Source: Desulfitobacterium hafniense DCB-2
Lineage (GTDB): Bacteria > Bacillota > Desulfitobacteriia > Desulfitobacteriales > Desulfitobacteriaceae
Assembly: GCF_000021925.1 (NCBI RefSeq)
Contig: NC_011830.1
Coordinates: 892,501 to 956,500 of the forward strand
DNA length: 64,000 nucleotides
Reading direction: 5' to 3'
A program made the translations under genes and the position numbers. Below, one piece after another: positions 8,916-16,796 of the stretch (position 1 is its first letter; each line of letters begins with the position of its first letter). The notes beneath the pieces are model-generated. The model saw only the letters and a list, made by a program, of their open reading frames with translations, ran no database searches and had not been told where the DNA came from.

Positions 8916-8974
8916 CGAGAAAGGGAGCGCTCTTAGCTACAGTTAAAAGTAGTTCAGAAGCACTCCCTTTTTCG
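8916..8974. other. Orphan terminator-like hairpin in a 485-bp gap
   Basis: A near-perfect stem (CGAGAAAGGGAGCGCT paired with AGCACTCCCTTTTTCG) encloses a smaller GCTAC/GTAG pairing and is followed by a short T-run on the plus strand. No gene ends beside it, so it may belong to a lost gene or a small RNA. The rest of 8792-9276 contains a short open stretch (8992-9114) without start or binding site, and otherwise nothing recognisable. Confidence 0.45.
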
Positions 8975-9276
8975 TTTGGGTAACGAAGTAGACTGGTTAT
9001 AAATTCCTGCGTCCAGGAATTTATTACGCAACATCAGGCAAACGCGGCATTTTTCCTGACTATGACAAAATACCATGGAATGTGTCGAATATCAAGGAAC
9101 AATTTGTTCATAGATAGGAAAATAGTACCGCAAATCAGGCAAGAACATAAGAAAGGCTTAGTTTTTCTTCTTTTTTGGCCTTATTCCATTGGACAATGAC
9201 CACATTATTGCATCGTTCATATAATGCAAAGTGATAGAAACGCAGCAACAGAATCACTGATATAGGAGGTTAAAGG

Positions 9277-10635
9277 ATGAACTTTCGCTTTTTCCCATGG
9301 ACACAACCTACGAATTATGGTCATCTTTTCCTTGGACTGGATACCCAAGTTCCTCTAGCTGCAGGAGGTTCAGTCCCGGGAATAAATTTTGATAATGGGG
9401 CTACGACTCCGCCGTTTCTCTCTGTATTGGAGGAGATCAATCGTTTTGCCCCTTTATATGGCTCCGTTCATCGGGGAGCGGGCTATAAATCTGTTGTGTC
9501 TTCTCAAATTTATGAACAGGCCAGAACTGAGGTCCTTAGGTTTGTTGGAGGGGACCCTCGGTCAGATACGGTCATTTTTGTAAAGAATACTACAGAGGCA
9601 CTTAATAAACTGGCCAATCGTTTCCAGAATAAAAACAAAAAAGAGGTCATTCTGACCACGTGGATGGAGCATCATTCCAATCTTCTTCCTTGGCGCGAAA
9701 GATTCGACGTGGACTACATAGAGATTGATGAGCAGGGGCGCCTGCGCATGGATGACCTTAGAGCCAAGCTGGAGCGCTACCAGGGCGCAGTCAAGCTTGT
9801 GACGGTTACAGGAGCGTCCAACGTTACTGGCCATCGGAACCCGATTCATAAGATTGCCGAGCTCTCCCACCGGTATGGGGCAAGAATTTGTGTGGATGGC
9901 GCACAACTAGTTCCCCATGCGTCTGTGGATATGCGCCCATCCCATTCCATAGAGCATATTGATTTTTTGGCCTTCTCAGCCCATAAAATGTATGCCCCTT
10001 TCGGCACCGGAGTATTAATTGGTCCTCGTGCCTTTTTTGACCAGGGAGCTCCGGACTATCAGGGCGGGGGGACAGCTCAGATGGTAACACCGGATCGTGT
10101 ACTTTGGTACGATGCTCCAGCTAAAGAGGAAGCTGGGACTCCCAACCTTATGGGGGTAGTGGCCCTTGTCGCTGCCATACGGACTCTGAGTGCAATAGGG
10201 ATGAAAAAGGTGCTGCAGCACGAAGAAGGCTTATTAGGATATGCCTATGAGCGATTGCGTTGGATGGAAGGTATAACCTTTTACGGTGGAATACCTCTTA
10301 ATCAGCAGCAGCTTTCCCAGAGAATCGGAGTAATCTCCTTCAATGTGGAAGGCCTATTTCACGAAGATGTAGCCGAGTACTTGGCCAAGGAAGGGGGAAT
10401 TTCTGTACGTAATGGCTGTTTCTGTGCTCAACCATATGTACAGCGACTTTTGCATATCTCGAGGCAGGAGATGGAACGCCATATAGCTAATCCTTCCTTA
10501 CCCCATCCTGGAATGGTCAGAGTAAGTTTAGCACTTTACAACACCAAGGAGGAAATCGACATTTTTCTTGATGTCCTAGGGAGAATTGCCGGCTCACGCC
10601 TCAGGTTCTTTCGGTCCCTGAGAATAGGAAATTAA
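9277..10635 (+). CDS. Class V aminotransferase / SufS-like cysteine desulfurase
   Basis: A PLP enzyme of 452 aa. It shows the fold-type I landmarks of the NifS/SufS group: EHHSN (H132/H133, cofactor stacking), VDGAQ (D207), SAHK (Schiff-base K237) and a conserved NGCFCAQPYV block whose Cys matches the position of the SufS persulfide Cys. Cysteine desulfurases release sulfur as alanine and a persulfide. The N-terminus is extended by about 30 residues (WTQPTNYGHLF...) relative to SufS. ATG has AGGAGG nine bases upstream. It is monocistronic with no suf or isc neighbours, so it may serve a specialised sulfur donor role or a different class V reaction. Confidence 0.8.
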   Translation: MNFRFFPWTQPTNYGHLFLGLDTQVPLAAGGSVPGINFDNGATTPPFLSVLEEINRFAPLYGSVHRGAGYKSVVSSQIYEQARTEVLRFVGGDPRSDTVIFVKNTTEALNKLANRFQNKNKKEVILTTWMEHHSNLLPWRERFDVDYIEIDEQGRLRMDDLRAKLERYQGAVKLVTVTGASNVTGHRNPIHKIAELSHRYGARICVDGAQLVPHASVDMRPSHSIEHIDFLAFSAHKMYAPFGTGVLIGPRAFFDQGAPDYQGGGTAQMVTPDRVLWYDAPAKEEAGTPNLMGVVALVAAIRTLSAIGMKKVLQHEEGLLGYAYERLRWMEGITFYGGIPLNQQQLSQRIGVISFNVEGLFHEDVAEYLAKEGGISVRNGCFCAQPYVQRLLHISRQEMERHIANPSLPHPGMVRVSLALYNTKEEIDIFLDVLGRIAGSRLRFFRSLRIGN

Positions 10636-10638
10636 TTG

Positions 10639-10761
10639 ATATATCTTCAATAACTTTCTATAAGTTTTCACAAATCTTTCACACTCTCGCAACACATTGC
10701 TCACTTTTATTGGTTATTATATAACCATACCTTTTCCTTTTAGCCTCCTTTGAAGATATAT
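10639..10761. repeat. 12-bp perfect inverted repeats bounding about 123 bp
   Basis: ATATATCTTCAA at 10639-10650 is repeated in inverse at 10750-10761. A central GGTTAT-TAT-ATAACC hairpin lies between them. The segment has no ORF. It could be a MITE-like remnant or a long terminator for the preceding aminotransferase, since T-rich sequence follows the right arm. Confidence 0.45.
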
Positions 10762-10893
10762 TTTTTCTTCCCCTGTCATAACTGGCAGGGTCTTATTTTT
10801 TTGGCCTATTTAGTAGCGCTATCGAGATCTGAGTCTGTAAGATTCCGGAGTATTTCTTCGTTCAGCGAGGTCTTCCATGCTCTCGTGAAAATG

Positions 10894-10924
10894 AAAAGAA
10901 TCCCCACGTCTGGGGATTCTTCAT
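10894..10924 (+). terminator. Hairpin (AAGAATCCCC stem)
   Basis: A 10-bp perfect stem (AAGAATCCCC/GGGGATTCTT) with a 6-base loop has only a weak T tract after it. It lies in the 550-bp gap between the aminotransferase and the tRNA promoter; that gap otherwise holds the 10639-10761 repeat and no convincing gene. Confidence 0.5.
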
Positions 10925-11142
10925 TGCGCAAGCCTAGAAGATAAAGCGACCGCATTTTTTATGAACTTGATTGCTTTATTTTCCTGACTCTTACAAAAAA
11001 GTAACACGGGACATGCGTAAAGTCAATGTTTTCAACAAATATAGACACTAAAATATACGAATTTTCTCAATTAATTCAATTCTAATGGGCATAATTGAGA
11101 ATAAGTAACTTAAGTAACAGCAACAGAAACAAGCTATTTCTG

Positions 11143-11171
11143 TTGACTTCGAGAAAGAAATCAGGTAGAAT
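11143..11171 (+). promoter_or_regulatory. Sigma-A promoter of tRNA-Thr(CGT)
   Basis: TTGACT (11143-11148), a 17-base spacer and TAGAAT (11166-11171) end 16 bases before the tRNA. A 9-bp inverted repeat (CAACAGAAA...TTTCTGTTG, 11121-11145) overlaps the -35 box. Confidence 0.75.
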
Positions 11172-11187
11172 TACATTCGTTAAAAGT

Positions 11188-11262
11188 GCCGATGTGGCTC
11201 AGAGGTAGAGCAGCTCACTCGTAATGAGCAGGTCGTCGGTTCGATTCCGACCATCGGCTCCA
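11188..11262 (+). tRNA. tRNA-Thr (anticodon CGT)
   Basis: The cloverleaf closes fully. The 7-bp acceptor stem is GCCGATG/CATCGGC, the D arm is GCTC...GAGC, the anticodon stem is GCTCA/TGAGC with loop CTCGTAA (anticodon CGT), and the T arm is GTCGG-TTCGATT-CCGAC. The 3' CCA is encoded. It reads ACG. Confidence 0.96.
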
Positions 11263-11273
11263 GTTGAATCCTT

Positions 11274-11304
11274 ATCCTGCAAGAAATTGCGGGATTTCTT
11301 TTTC
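11274..11304 (+). terminator. tRNA-Thr terminator
   Basis: The stem ATCCTGCAA/TTGCGGGAT (one G-T pair) with a 4-base loop is followed by TTCTTTTT, 11 bases after the tRNA 3' end. Confidence 0.85.
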
Positions 11305-11332
11305 ATTCTGTCGGATGATTCCAGAGTATGCA

Positions 11333-11375
11333 GAAGGCTGTTGACATTGTAAAGTCAGCAGCCTCTTGTTTAGCC
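11333..11375 (-). terminator. Hairpin after the DsrE-like gene
   Basis: AGGCTGTTGAC pairs with GTCAGCAGCCT across a short loop, 13 bases beyond the stop of the leftward DsrE-like gene. The T tract is weak. Confidence 0.55.
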
Positions 11376-11387
11376 TGAAGGTTATTT

Positions 11388-11993
11388 TTATATAAATAGC
11401 TGTATCTGGGATTCCATAGCTTCTTGAAGAAAATCCGCAGCAGTCATAATTTGAACTTCCGGCAGTAATTCCTCTTTTTTAAAACCCATCACATCCACAG
11501 AGAGCTTACAACCGTAGAATTTTACTCCCTTTTTTCTTGCTCCATTGAGAAAGGCGGTAAGGGGGGGCGTATCGTCATCTTCCATCATCTCTTTGAGCAT
11601 GGCTTTTCCCAAGCCGGCCATGTTCATACGGGAAAGAGGCAAATCCTCGATTCCTTTAGGAGTAATCATGCCGAACATCTGTTCATAGAGAGATTTATCT
11701 TCCAAGGTCATTTTCTCGGGATCCCGCACTAGGCAAAGCCCCCAAAAGGCAAAAAACATGGTCACATCCATACCCATTTCCCGCCCTGAGTTAGCCAGAA
11801 TCAAGCCGGCCAGGGCCTTATCGTATTCGCCGCTGAATATGAGCAGGGTCATCTTCTTGTTTCTTGTGGTTTCCTTTCCCGGATTTATGCCCTTCTCCAG
11901 GCCTATATCCTTTTCAGGGCTTAGGCTTATTGTATTAGGTTTTAACTCAATTACCGAGGCTTGTTTAGCCATCGCTTGCTGTTGTGTATCCAT
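11388..11993 (-). CDS. DsrE/DsrF-like sulfur-relay protein (long N-terminus)
   Basis: The roughly 201-aa protein has about 45 N-terminal polar residues and then a DsrE-like alpha/beta domain, beginning KMTLLIFSGEYDKALAGLILANSGREMGMDVTMFFAFWG. The conserved Cys-containing loop GVKFYGCKLSVDVMG matches the DsrE active-site Cys position. DsrE/TusD proteins carry persulfide sulfur between partners. ATG 11993 is chosen because GGAGG precedes it; longer frames would overlap the upstream gene. It is 28 bases after, and co-directional with, an [FeFe]-hydrogenase-like gene, so the two are probably one operon. A second DsrE gene lies at 54742. Confidence 0.75.
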   Translation of the reverse strand: MDTQQQAMAKQASVIELKPNTISLSPEKDIGLEKGINPGKETTRNKKMTLLIFSGEYDKALAGLILANSGREMGMDVTMFFAFWGLCLVRDPEKMTLEDKSLYEQMFGMITPKGIEDLPLSRMNMAGLGKAMLKEMMEDDDTPPLTAFLNGARKKGVKFYGCKLSVDVMGFKKEELLPEVQIMTAADFLQEAMESQIQLFI

Positions 11994-12021
11994 GGTATCA
12001 GCCTCCATTAGCAAATTTACT

Positions 12022-13299
12022 TTAAAAATCCCGTTGGAAAATTGCCGCAGACTCTCCTCCCAGAAGCTCTTCCACGCTATCAATGCCCAACTGCTTAAGC
12101 AGCTCCAATACATGCTGATTATCTGCGGGTGTAAGGGCGTCTGCTTCTGCACCATATTTGTTTACGAACTCAGTACCTCTATCTACATCCACTATAGCCT
12201 TGGGGCCCCCTACGCAGCCTCCGGGGCAGCCCATGCCTTCGTAGAAATTGGCTTTAATCTCGTTATTCATAATATCATTGAGGAGGGCCTTGCACTCTTT
12301 AATGCCATTAGCTTGAATGGATTTGATCTTTACCGGCTTATCTGGACGGATACGGTTTAAGGTATCAGAGATGGATTTGGAGACTCCGCCGGTGCGGGCA
12401 TAGATTCTACCGCTGGTAGAAGAGTGCTCACTGGGTATATCCTCCATCTCCGAGGGCTCAATATCCGTGGCTTCAAAGATTTGCTTGAGTTCGTGAAAAG
12501 TTAGCACTGCATCTACCGCATCCCGGATATCCGGTTCCTTAGCTTCAGCTTTTTTAGCAATACATGGACCGATAAAGACCGTTTTGGCGTCGGGGTGCAG
12601 GCGTTTAATTCCCCTCCCACAAGCTACCATAGGAGATACTGAGGGGGAGATATGGGGAACCAGGGTATCATAGACCCTCTTTACCATCCCCACCCAGATG
12701 GGGCAGCAACAGCTGGTGAGGACAAAGTCCTTATCCGTTTGAACATGCTTGTCAAATTCCAGGGCCTCCTTTAAGCTCAGTACATCGGCGAAAAGTGCTA
12801 CCTCAATCATTCCATAAAAACCGAGATGCTTCAGTGCGGCTCGAAGCTGGCCCATGGTCACATCACCGCCAAATTGTCCGATAATCGCCGGAGCTACCAT
12901 GGCAAAGACGGGAATCTCCTTGGACTGGAGAATTTCCACCAGAGGGATGAATTCTTTTTTATCTACTAAGCTGTCTAAAGAGCAAGTCTCGATACATTCT
13001 CCGCAGTGAGTGCAGTTCCGATCTTGGATGACCACATTCCCTTCCATATCCCGGACTACTGCATTGAAGAGGCAGGAGGCTTCGCAACTATGGTCCTCTT
13101 CTGAGCACCTCTTATTGCAGGACTTAACCTGAAAGACGACTCTATCCGGATCCCCCTTGCCCAGAGCATACTGGACATACTGCCTGGTGTGCTCATCTCC
13201 GGAGGATTCCAGAGAATCGATCTCCTCTTGAAGCTTTCCCTGATAAGATGCTTTGACCAAACGGCCGAATATTTCTTCATAGGTTAGATTGCTCATCAT
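12022..13299 (-). CDS. Non-canonical [FeFe]-hydrogenase-like H-cluster protein
   Basis: The 425-aa protein has two N-terminal Fe-S motifs, C61-x3-C65-x6-C72-x3-C76 and the ferredoxin-type C96-x2-C99-x2-C102-x3-C106, followed by an H-cluster domain. The three signatures are altered. L1 reads TSCCCPIW (C197-C199, one extra Cys), L2 reads GPCIAKKAEA (C246, K249, E252; the usual Met is Gly) and L3 reads EGMGCPGGCVGGPKA (C358, C362; Ala of MAC is Gly and the GGGQP tail is missing). All cluster ligands remain, so an H-cluster can be held. The changed pocket suggests a sensory or low-activity group rather than a bulk H2 producer. Its gene partner is a DsrE-like protein, not a maturase or NADH subunit. 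Confidence 0.78.
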   Translation of the reverse strand: MMSNLTYEEIFGRLVKASYQGKLQEEIDSLESSGDEHTRQYVQYALGKGDPDRVVFQVKSCNKRCSEEDHSCEASCLFNAVVRDMEGNVVIQDRNCTHCGECIETCSLDSLVDKKEFIPLVEILQSKEIPVFAMVAPAIIGQFGGDVTMGQLRAALKHLGFYGMIEVALFADVLSLKEALEFDKHVQTDKDFVLTSCCCPIWVGMVKRVYDTLVPHISPSVSPMVACGRGIKRLHPDAKTVFIGPCIAKKAEAKEPDIRDAVDAVLTFHELKQIFEATDIEPSEMEDIPSEHSSTSGRIYARTGGVSKSISDTLNRIRPDKPVKIKSIQANGIKECKALLNDIMNNEIKANFYEGMGCPGGCVGGPKAIVDVDRGTEFVNKYGAEADALTPADNQHVLELLKQLGIDSVEELLGGESAAIFQRDF

Positions 13300-13640
13300 G
13301 TGCCCTCCCTTTAATCAAAATTAGTATGCCCCTAACCTGCTTTGGGAAATCATCTGAGATTTTTTCTTTAAGCAAAAACTTCACAGATGTAAACTTGAGG
13401 CAAAAGATGGGCCATACTAAAGACCAGCTAATTAAAGTCAAGGTGTAATGTAAAAAAAGTTTAGTTCCAAGGTCCAAGAAAAATGGGTATAAGAAACCAA
13501 GTCATTGAAAAATCCGAACAATGACCAAATCGAGGTATTTACTATGGGGGGAACGAAACGCTCGGCGCTTGCCAGGCAAACTCTCTTTAATATGGAGTAA
13601 TACTTTGGGGCATTAGAGACTTTGCCGTCTTCAAGCTTCT
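13300..13640. other. Gap upstream of the [FeFe]-like gene
   Basis: About 340 bases with no supported gene. The part next to 13299 must hold the promoter of the leftward [FeFe]-like operon. A short leftward frame at 13277-13477 has no binding site and overlaps the start of that gene, so I do not call it. The right edge is the deduced end of the IS110 element. Confidence 0.5.
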
Positions 13641-13650
13641 AGGTGTTGTT

Positions 13651-13726
13651 CCGTGTCAATGGGATGATGGCGAGCATATCCTCGGCCTGAGGGCCTCGGT
13701 ATCCCTCGCATCACCCTTGACACGGG
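13651..13726 (-). repeat. Long hairpin in the IS110 right end
   Basis: CCGTGTCAA...TTGACACGG arms extend to an approximately 20-bp imperfect stem with an inner GGCC/GGCC pairing and two CCTCGG copies. It lies between the transposase stop and the deduced element end and contains the TTGACA used in the junction promoter. Confidence 0.6.
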
Positions 13727-13756
13727 CAAACTTACAATCATGCAACAAAGAGATGT

Positions 13757-15058
13757 TTAAGCAGCAGGTGCTTGTCTGAGCTTAGTATTTCTCCAGGATT
13801 GATGATCCTCAGGTTGCCTGATTTCAAAGGGTTTCTGGTCACGAAGAACAGCAAAGATGTAGTGGAGAAGTTTATGCATTACGGCTACGAGAGCTACCTT
13901 TTTCTTCTTGTTCACGCATTTTGCCGCGTAGAATTCTCGCAGAACCGGATTGATCTCATCCCCCTTACGTGTTGTACGAATGGAGGCCATAGCGATGGTA
14001 AACAGAATTCTTCTCCCGATCCGTGTGCCGCGTTTCGAGATTTTATTTCGGTCACCCTGGAATTTTCCAGACTGATTGACGGATGGATCCAGCCCAAAGA
14101 AAGCTGTCAAGGCCTTAGCCGAGTTGAAAAGCCTAAAGTCTCCGATTTCTGCAATCAGCGTAGCTGCTGTCAGAAAGCCAATACCAGGTATACCATCAAG
14201 AAGCTCAATATGACGCTTAGCATCGGCAGGAAAGAGCTCAGAGTCAATCATCGCTTGTATTTGCGTTACAACCCCGTCTAAACTGGCCTGCATGCTTTCG
14301 ATCCCGTCGATATGGACTTTGATCTTAGCATCCAGCCAAGAGAACTCATGAGGCATGGAGGAAGCAAGCTGGGCACAGTCTTTGAGTTGGTTCACCTTCT
14401 TTGTTGCCCAAGCGGTCCCCTTACGACTGGTTTTCGAGATAAGAGAAGTCAGTGAATCGGTATCAGCGGCTAGAATGGCCCGTGGTGAAGGGAAATCTTT
14501 CAGAATGGCTAAAGCTGTTTTGCCAAAGGCCCCAGAGAACACATCAAGGAATCCCGGGAACAGAAGATAGAGGTCCGTGGATAGTCTGTTCTTCATCTCG
14601 GTGAGGGTATCCGACAGAGCATAATACTCCCGAGTCATCATGCGTAGAGCCAGAATTTGGGGCTCAGGAACCAGAGAAACCTTCACATCTTGGTATTTAG
14701 CCAGTCTAGCAATCGCTTCGGCATCCTTACTATCATTTTTCACTTTTCTTAAGTCGAAATTTTTGGTAGAATGAACACTCAAGGGGTTCAGCACAAAACC
14801 CTTAAGGTTATTCGACCTCAAGAAGAAGAAGAGTGGTAAATGAAAGATACCCGTAGATTCTACGAAGTAGATGGGCTTTCGTTGTAACCGCTCTTCTTCC
14901 TTTTTTAGGATATCGAGCAGTTTATGAAAGCCAGCGGGATTATGATCAATCCGAAAAGGTTTGCGGATGAGTTCCCCAGAGGGAGCGAGCATAGCAACGA
15001 CAGAGAATTCAGAAGAAACATCGATTCCAACAACAAAGTCATGAAGAAACTGGGACAA
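13757..15058 (-). CDS. IS110-family DEDD recombinase/transposase
   Basis: The 433-aa protein has an N-terminal RuvC-like DEDD domain, with candidate catalytic residues D13 (VGIDVSS), E67 (FVESTG), D109 and D112 (KNDSKDAEAI). A central coiled region leads to a C-terminal Tnp_20 domain with the helix-hairpin-helix-like GIPGIGFLTAATLIAEIG and the nucleophile Ser S341 in KISKRGTRIG. These enzymes act with an element-encoded bridge RNA and move through a circular intermediate. All catalytic residues are present and the frame is intact, so it is probably active. Confidence 0.93.
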   Translation of the reverse strand: MSQFLHDFVVGIDVSSEFSVVAMLAPSGELIRKPFRIDHNPAGFHKLLDILKKEEERLQRKPIYFVESTGIFHLPLFFFLRSNNLKGFVLNPLSVHSTKNFDLRKVKNDSKDAEAIARLAKYQDVKVSLVPEPQILALRMMTREYYALSDTLTEMKNRLSTDLYLLFPGFLDVFSGAFGKTALAILKDFPSPRAILAADTDSLTSLISKTSRKGTAWATKKVNQLKDCAQLASSMPHEFSWLDAKIKVHIDGIESMQASLDGVVTQIQAMIDSELFPADAKRHIELLDGIPGIGFLTAATLIAEIGDFRLFNSAKALTAFFGLDPSVNQSGKFQGDRNKISKRGTRIGRRILFTIAMASIRTTRKGDEINPVLREFYAAKCVNKKKKVALVAVMHKLLHYIFAVLRDQKPFEIRQPEDHQSWRNTKLRQAPAA

Positions 15059-15257
15059 ATTAACACAACCTTTCCAACAGATGAGTCAGAGCATCCACTA
15101 AAAAAGAATGCCAACACCCTTGCATTTGAAACGGGTAACACGAAATCCGTGACCCAACCAGCTAAACATCGAATCATTCTTGTGGAGTGACACGCTTTTT
15201 CACGGATAAGCCTCAAAGAGGGATCCAGGAGGTACGCACATCTATCTCTCTGACCAA
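15059..15257 (-). ncRNA. Candidate IS110 bridge RNA (5' non-coding end)
   Basis: The roughly 200 bases between the TATAAT at 15264-15269 and the transposase start are non-coding and rich in short stems (for example GGGTCACG...CGTGTTACCC and the CCTC...GAGG pairing). In the IS110 group this is where the bridge RNA, which pairs with target and donor DNA, is encoded. I infer it from position, promoter and structure; the guide loops were not matched base by base. Confidence 0.5.
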
Positions 15258-15462
15258 GAAATGATTATACCAGAGGTTTAGCGATATTGGTTACGTAGAG
15301 TGTCAGCTCATTCATCTGAACAATAAGGATTAGGTTTTCAAAGAACGTTCGGGTAGGTTTTTTAACTTAACCCAATATCTATCTTACAAGGAGGTTTAAT
15401 AAGCAGCTGAAAACAAGTAAACAAGTAACAAGAAATGGTAATAAATTTTATAGATTTTGGTG

Positions 15463-15491
15463 TTGAAAAACTTCCAGCCTTATGCTATTAT
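15463..15491 (+). promoter_or_regulatory. Sigma-A promoter of tRNA-Thr(TGT)
   Basis: TTGAAA (15463-15468), a 17-base spacer and TATTAT (15486-15491) end 19 bases before the tRNA. Confidence 0.75.
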
Positions 15492-15510
15492 AAATTTTGT
15501 CGCTAGACAA

Positions 15511-15586
15511 GCCGATGTAGCTCAATTGGTAGAGCAGCTGATTTGTAATCAGCAGGTTACAGGTTCGAGTCCTGCCATCGGCTCCA
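15511..15586 (+). tRNA. tRNA-Thr (anticodon TGT)
   Basis: The acceptor stem GCCGATG/CATCGGC is identical to that of the tRNA at 11188. The anticodon stem is GCTGA/TCAGC with loop TTTGTAA (anticodon TGT), the T arm is ACAGG-TTCGAGT-CCTGC, and the 3' CCA is encoded. It reads ACA and, by wobble, ACG. Confidence 0.96.
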
Positions 15587-15786
15587 GTTATATTTTAAGA
15601 ATGAAGATCATTTTCTGAAACCTATGAATTCTGCTTGATAAAGGCTGACTCATTTGTTTTAGGGAGTGGTCTTTTGTTGTAATTATCCTTTTCTTGAGCA
15701 AGTAATTATAGATTTTTCTTATTACTATAAGGTATAGTTAAGAGGAAGCATCTGCTTCACAATTAAATTAAAAAGGAGGACATGAA

Positions 15787-16623
15787 TTGGATTCTGAAAA
15801 AGTTGTCAATATGGTACCCAAAATGAAAATGAGCAAAAGCTTCATTACCTTTGGGCTTGTGATTGTACTTCTTGTTATCTTGGCACTGGATGCCTTTGTC
15901 ATCGTGAATGCGGGCCAAAGAGGTATTGTTCTGCAATTAGGGGCTGTCCGTCCCATCGTCTTAACAGAAGGGTTGCATTTTAAAATTCCCTTTGTTCAAA
16001 GCGTTGTCCCGATGGAGGTACGAGTCCAGAAATCTCAATCCGAGCAAACGGCCGCTTCAAAAGACTTACAAATCGTTACGACTACCGTTGCGGTTAACTT
16101 TCACCTTGACCCTATTCAAGTGAATAAGCTTTATCAGAATGTCGGATTATCTTATGGAGAACGAATTGTTGATCCGGCTATCGGTGAAGCGGTGAAAGCA
16201 ATAACGGCTCAATATACGGCTGAAGAGTTGATCTCCAAACGTTCAGAAGTTAGTGCCAAGATTAAAGAGACTCTTGCTTCAAAACTAGCGACTTACTATA
16301 TGGTTCTGGACGAAATAAATATCACTGAATTCAAATTTAGTCAGGAGTTCAACAATGCGATTGAACAAAAGCAAATTGCTGAGCAGCAAGCTTTAAAGGC
16401 TAATCTTGATCTGCAAAGAATTGAAATCGAGGCCAAGCAAAAAGTAGAACAAGCAAAAGCTGAAGCGGAATCTCTACGGCTTCAAAAGCAAGAAGTTACT
16501 CCTGAACTGGTACAACTAAGGGAAATTGAAGCTAAGATTAAAGCTATTGAAAAATGGGATGGCAAACTTCCCAATGTTACCGGTGGAGCAGTCCCTTTTA
16601 TTGATGTCAATAGCGGCCAGTAA
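15787..16623 (+). CDS. SPFH/prohibitin-family membrane protein
   Basis: The 278-aa protein has one N-terminal membrane anchor (about residues 18-38), an SPFH/band-7 domain (NAGQRGIVLQLG...SKDLQIVTTTVAVNFHLD) and a C-terminal coiled coil rich in E, A, K and Q (about 185-245). This is the layout of HflK/HflC and prohibitin-like scaffolds that organise membrane microdomains and proteases. The TTG at 15787 sits seven bases after AGGAGG; the ATG at 15782 is in another frame that stops after 14 codons, and an in-frame ATG ten codons on is the alternative. It appears monocistronic, ending at a terminator. Confidence 0.85.
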   Translation: MDSEKVVNMVPKMKMSKSFITFGLVIVLLVILALDAFVIVNAGQRGIVLQLGAVRPIVLTEGLHFKIPFVQSVVPMEVRVQKSQSEQTAASKDLQIVTTTVAVNFHLDPIQVNKLYQNVGLSYGERIVDPAIGEAVKAITAQYTAEELISKRSEVSAKIKETLASKLATYYMVLDEINITEFKFSQEFNNAIEQKQIAEQQALKANLDLQRIEIEAKQKVEQAKAEAESLRLQKQEVTPELVQLREIEAKIKAIEKWDGKLPNVTGGAVPFIDVNSGQ

Positions 16624-16647
16624 AGATCTTAGTCAAAGGTTTTTTAC

Positions 16648-16682
16648 GCAGAAAGCCACCCTTGACAGGTGGCTTTCGCTGT
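16648..16682 (+). terminator. Intrinsic terminator after SPFH gene
   Basis: The stem GAAAGCCACC/GGTGGCTTTC with a 7-base loop lies 25 bases after the stop. A short T-containing tail follows. Confidence 0.75.
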
Positions 16683-16796
16683 ATTTATAACCTAATACAC
16701 CTGGTGATTTGTTGCTTTACCATGATAGATAGATCTTGGCAAGAACCTTATACTTGAGCCAGTCTCCTGGAACTAACTGAAAGTGAGTTTAGTATA

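Larger units (their letters stand above)
13641..15277 (-). mobile_element. IS110-family insertion sequence, about 1.63 kb
   Basis: The element holds one DEDD transposase and long non-coding ends. I place the ends at a shared AGGT (13641-13644 and 15274-15277; ACCT on the coding strand). Joining the ends there would put the TTGACA at 13654-13659 exactly 17 bases from the TATAAT at 15264-15269, giving a consensus promoter only in the circular form. This matches the known IS110 junction-promoter strategy. There are no terminal inverted repeats, as usual for the family. The uninterrupted target would read GCTTCT-AGGT-TTAGCG. It lies between two tRNA-Thr genes. Confidence 0.75.

Noticed and set aside
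10750..10944. 64-aa rightward ORF
   Set aside because: No ribosome binding site, biased composition, and it contains the hairpin at 10894-10924; it also overlaps the right arm of an inverted repeat.
13277..13477. 66-aa leftward ORF upstream of the [FeFe]-like gene
   Set aside because: No binding site and it overlaps the start of the [FeFe]-like gene; likely promoter-region chance frame.
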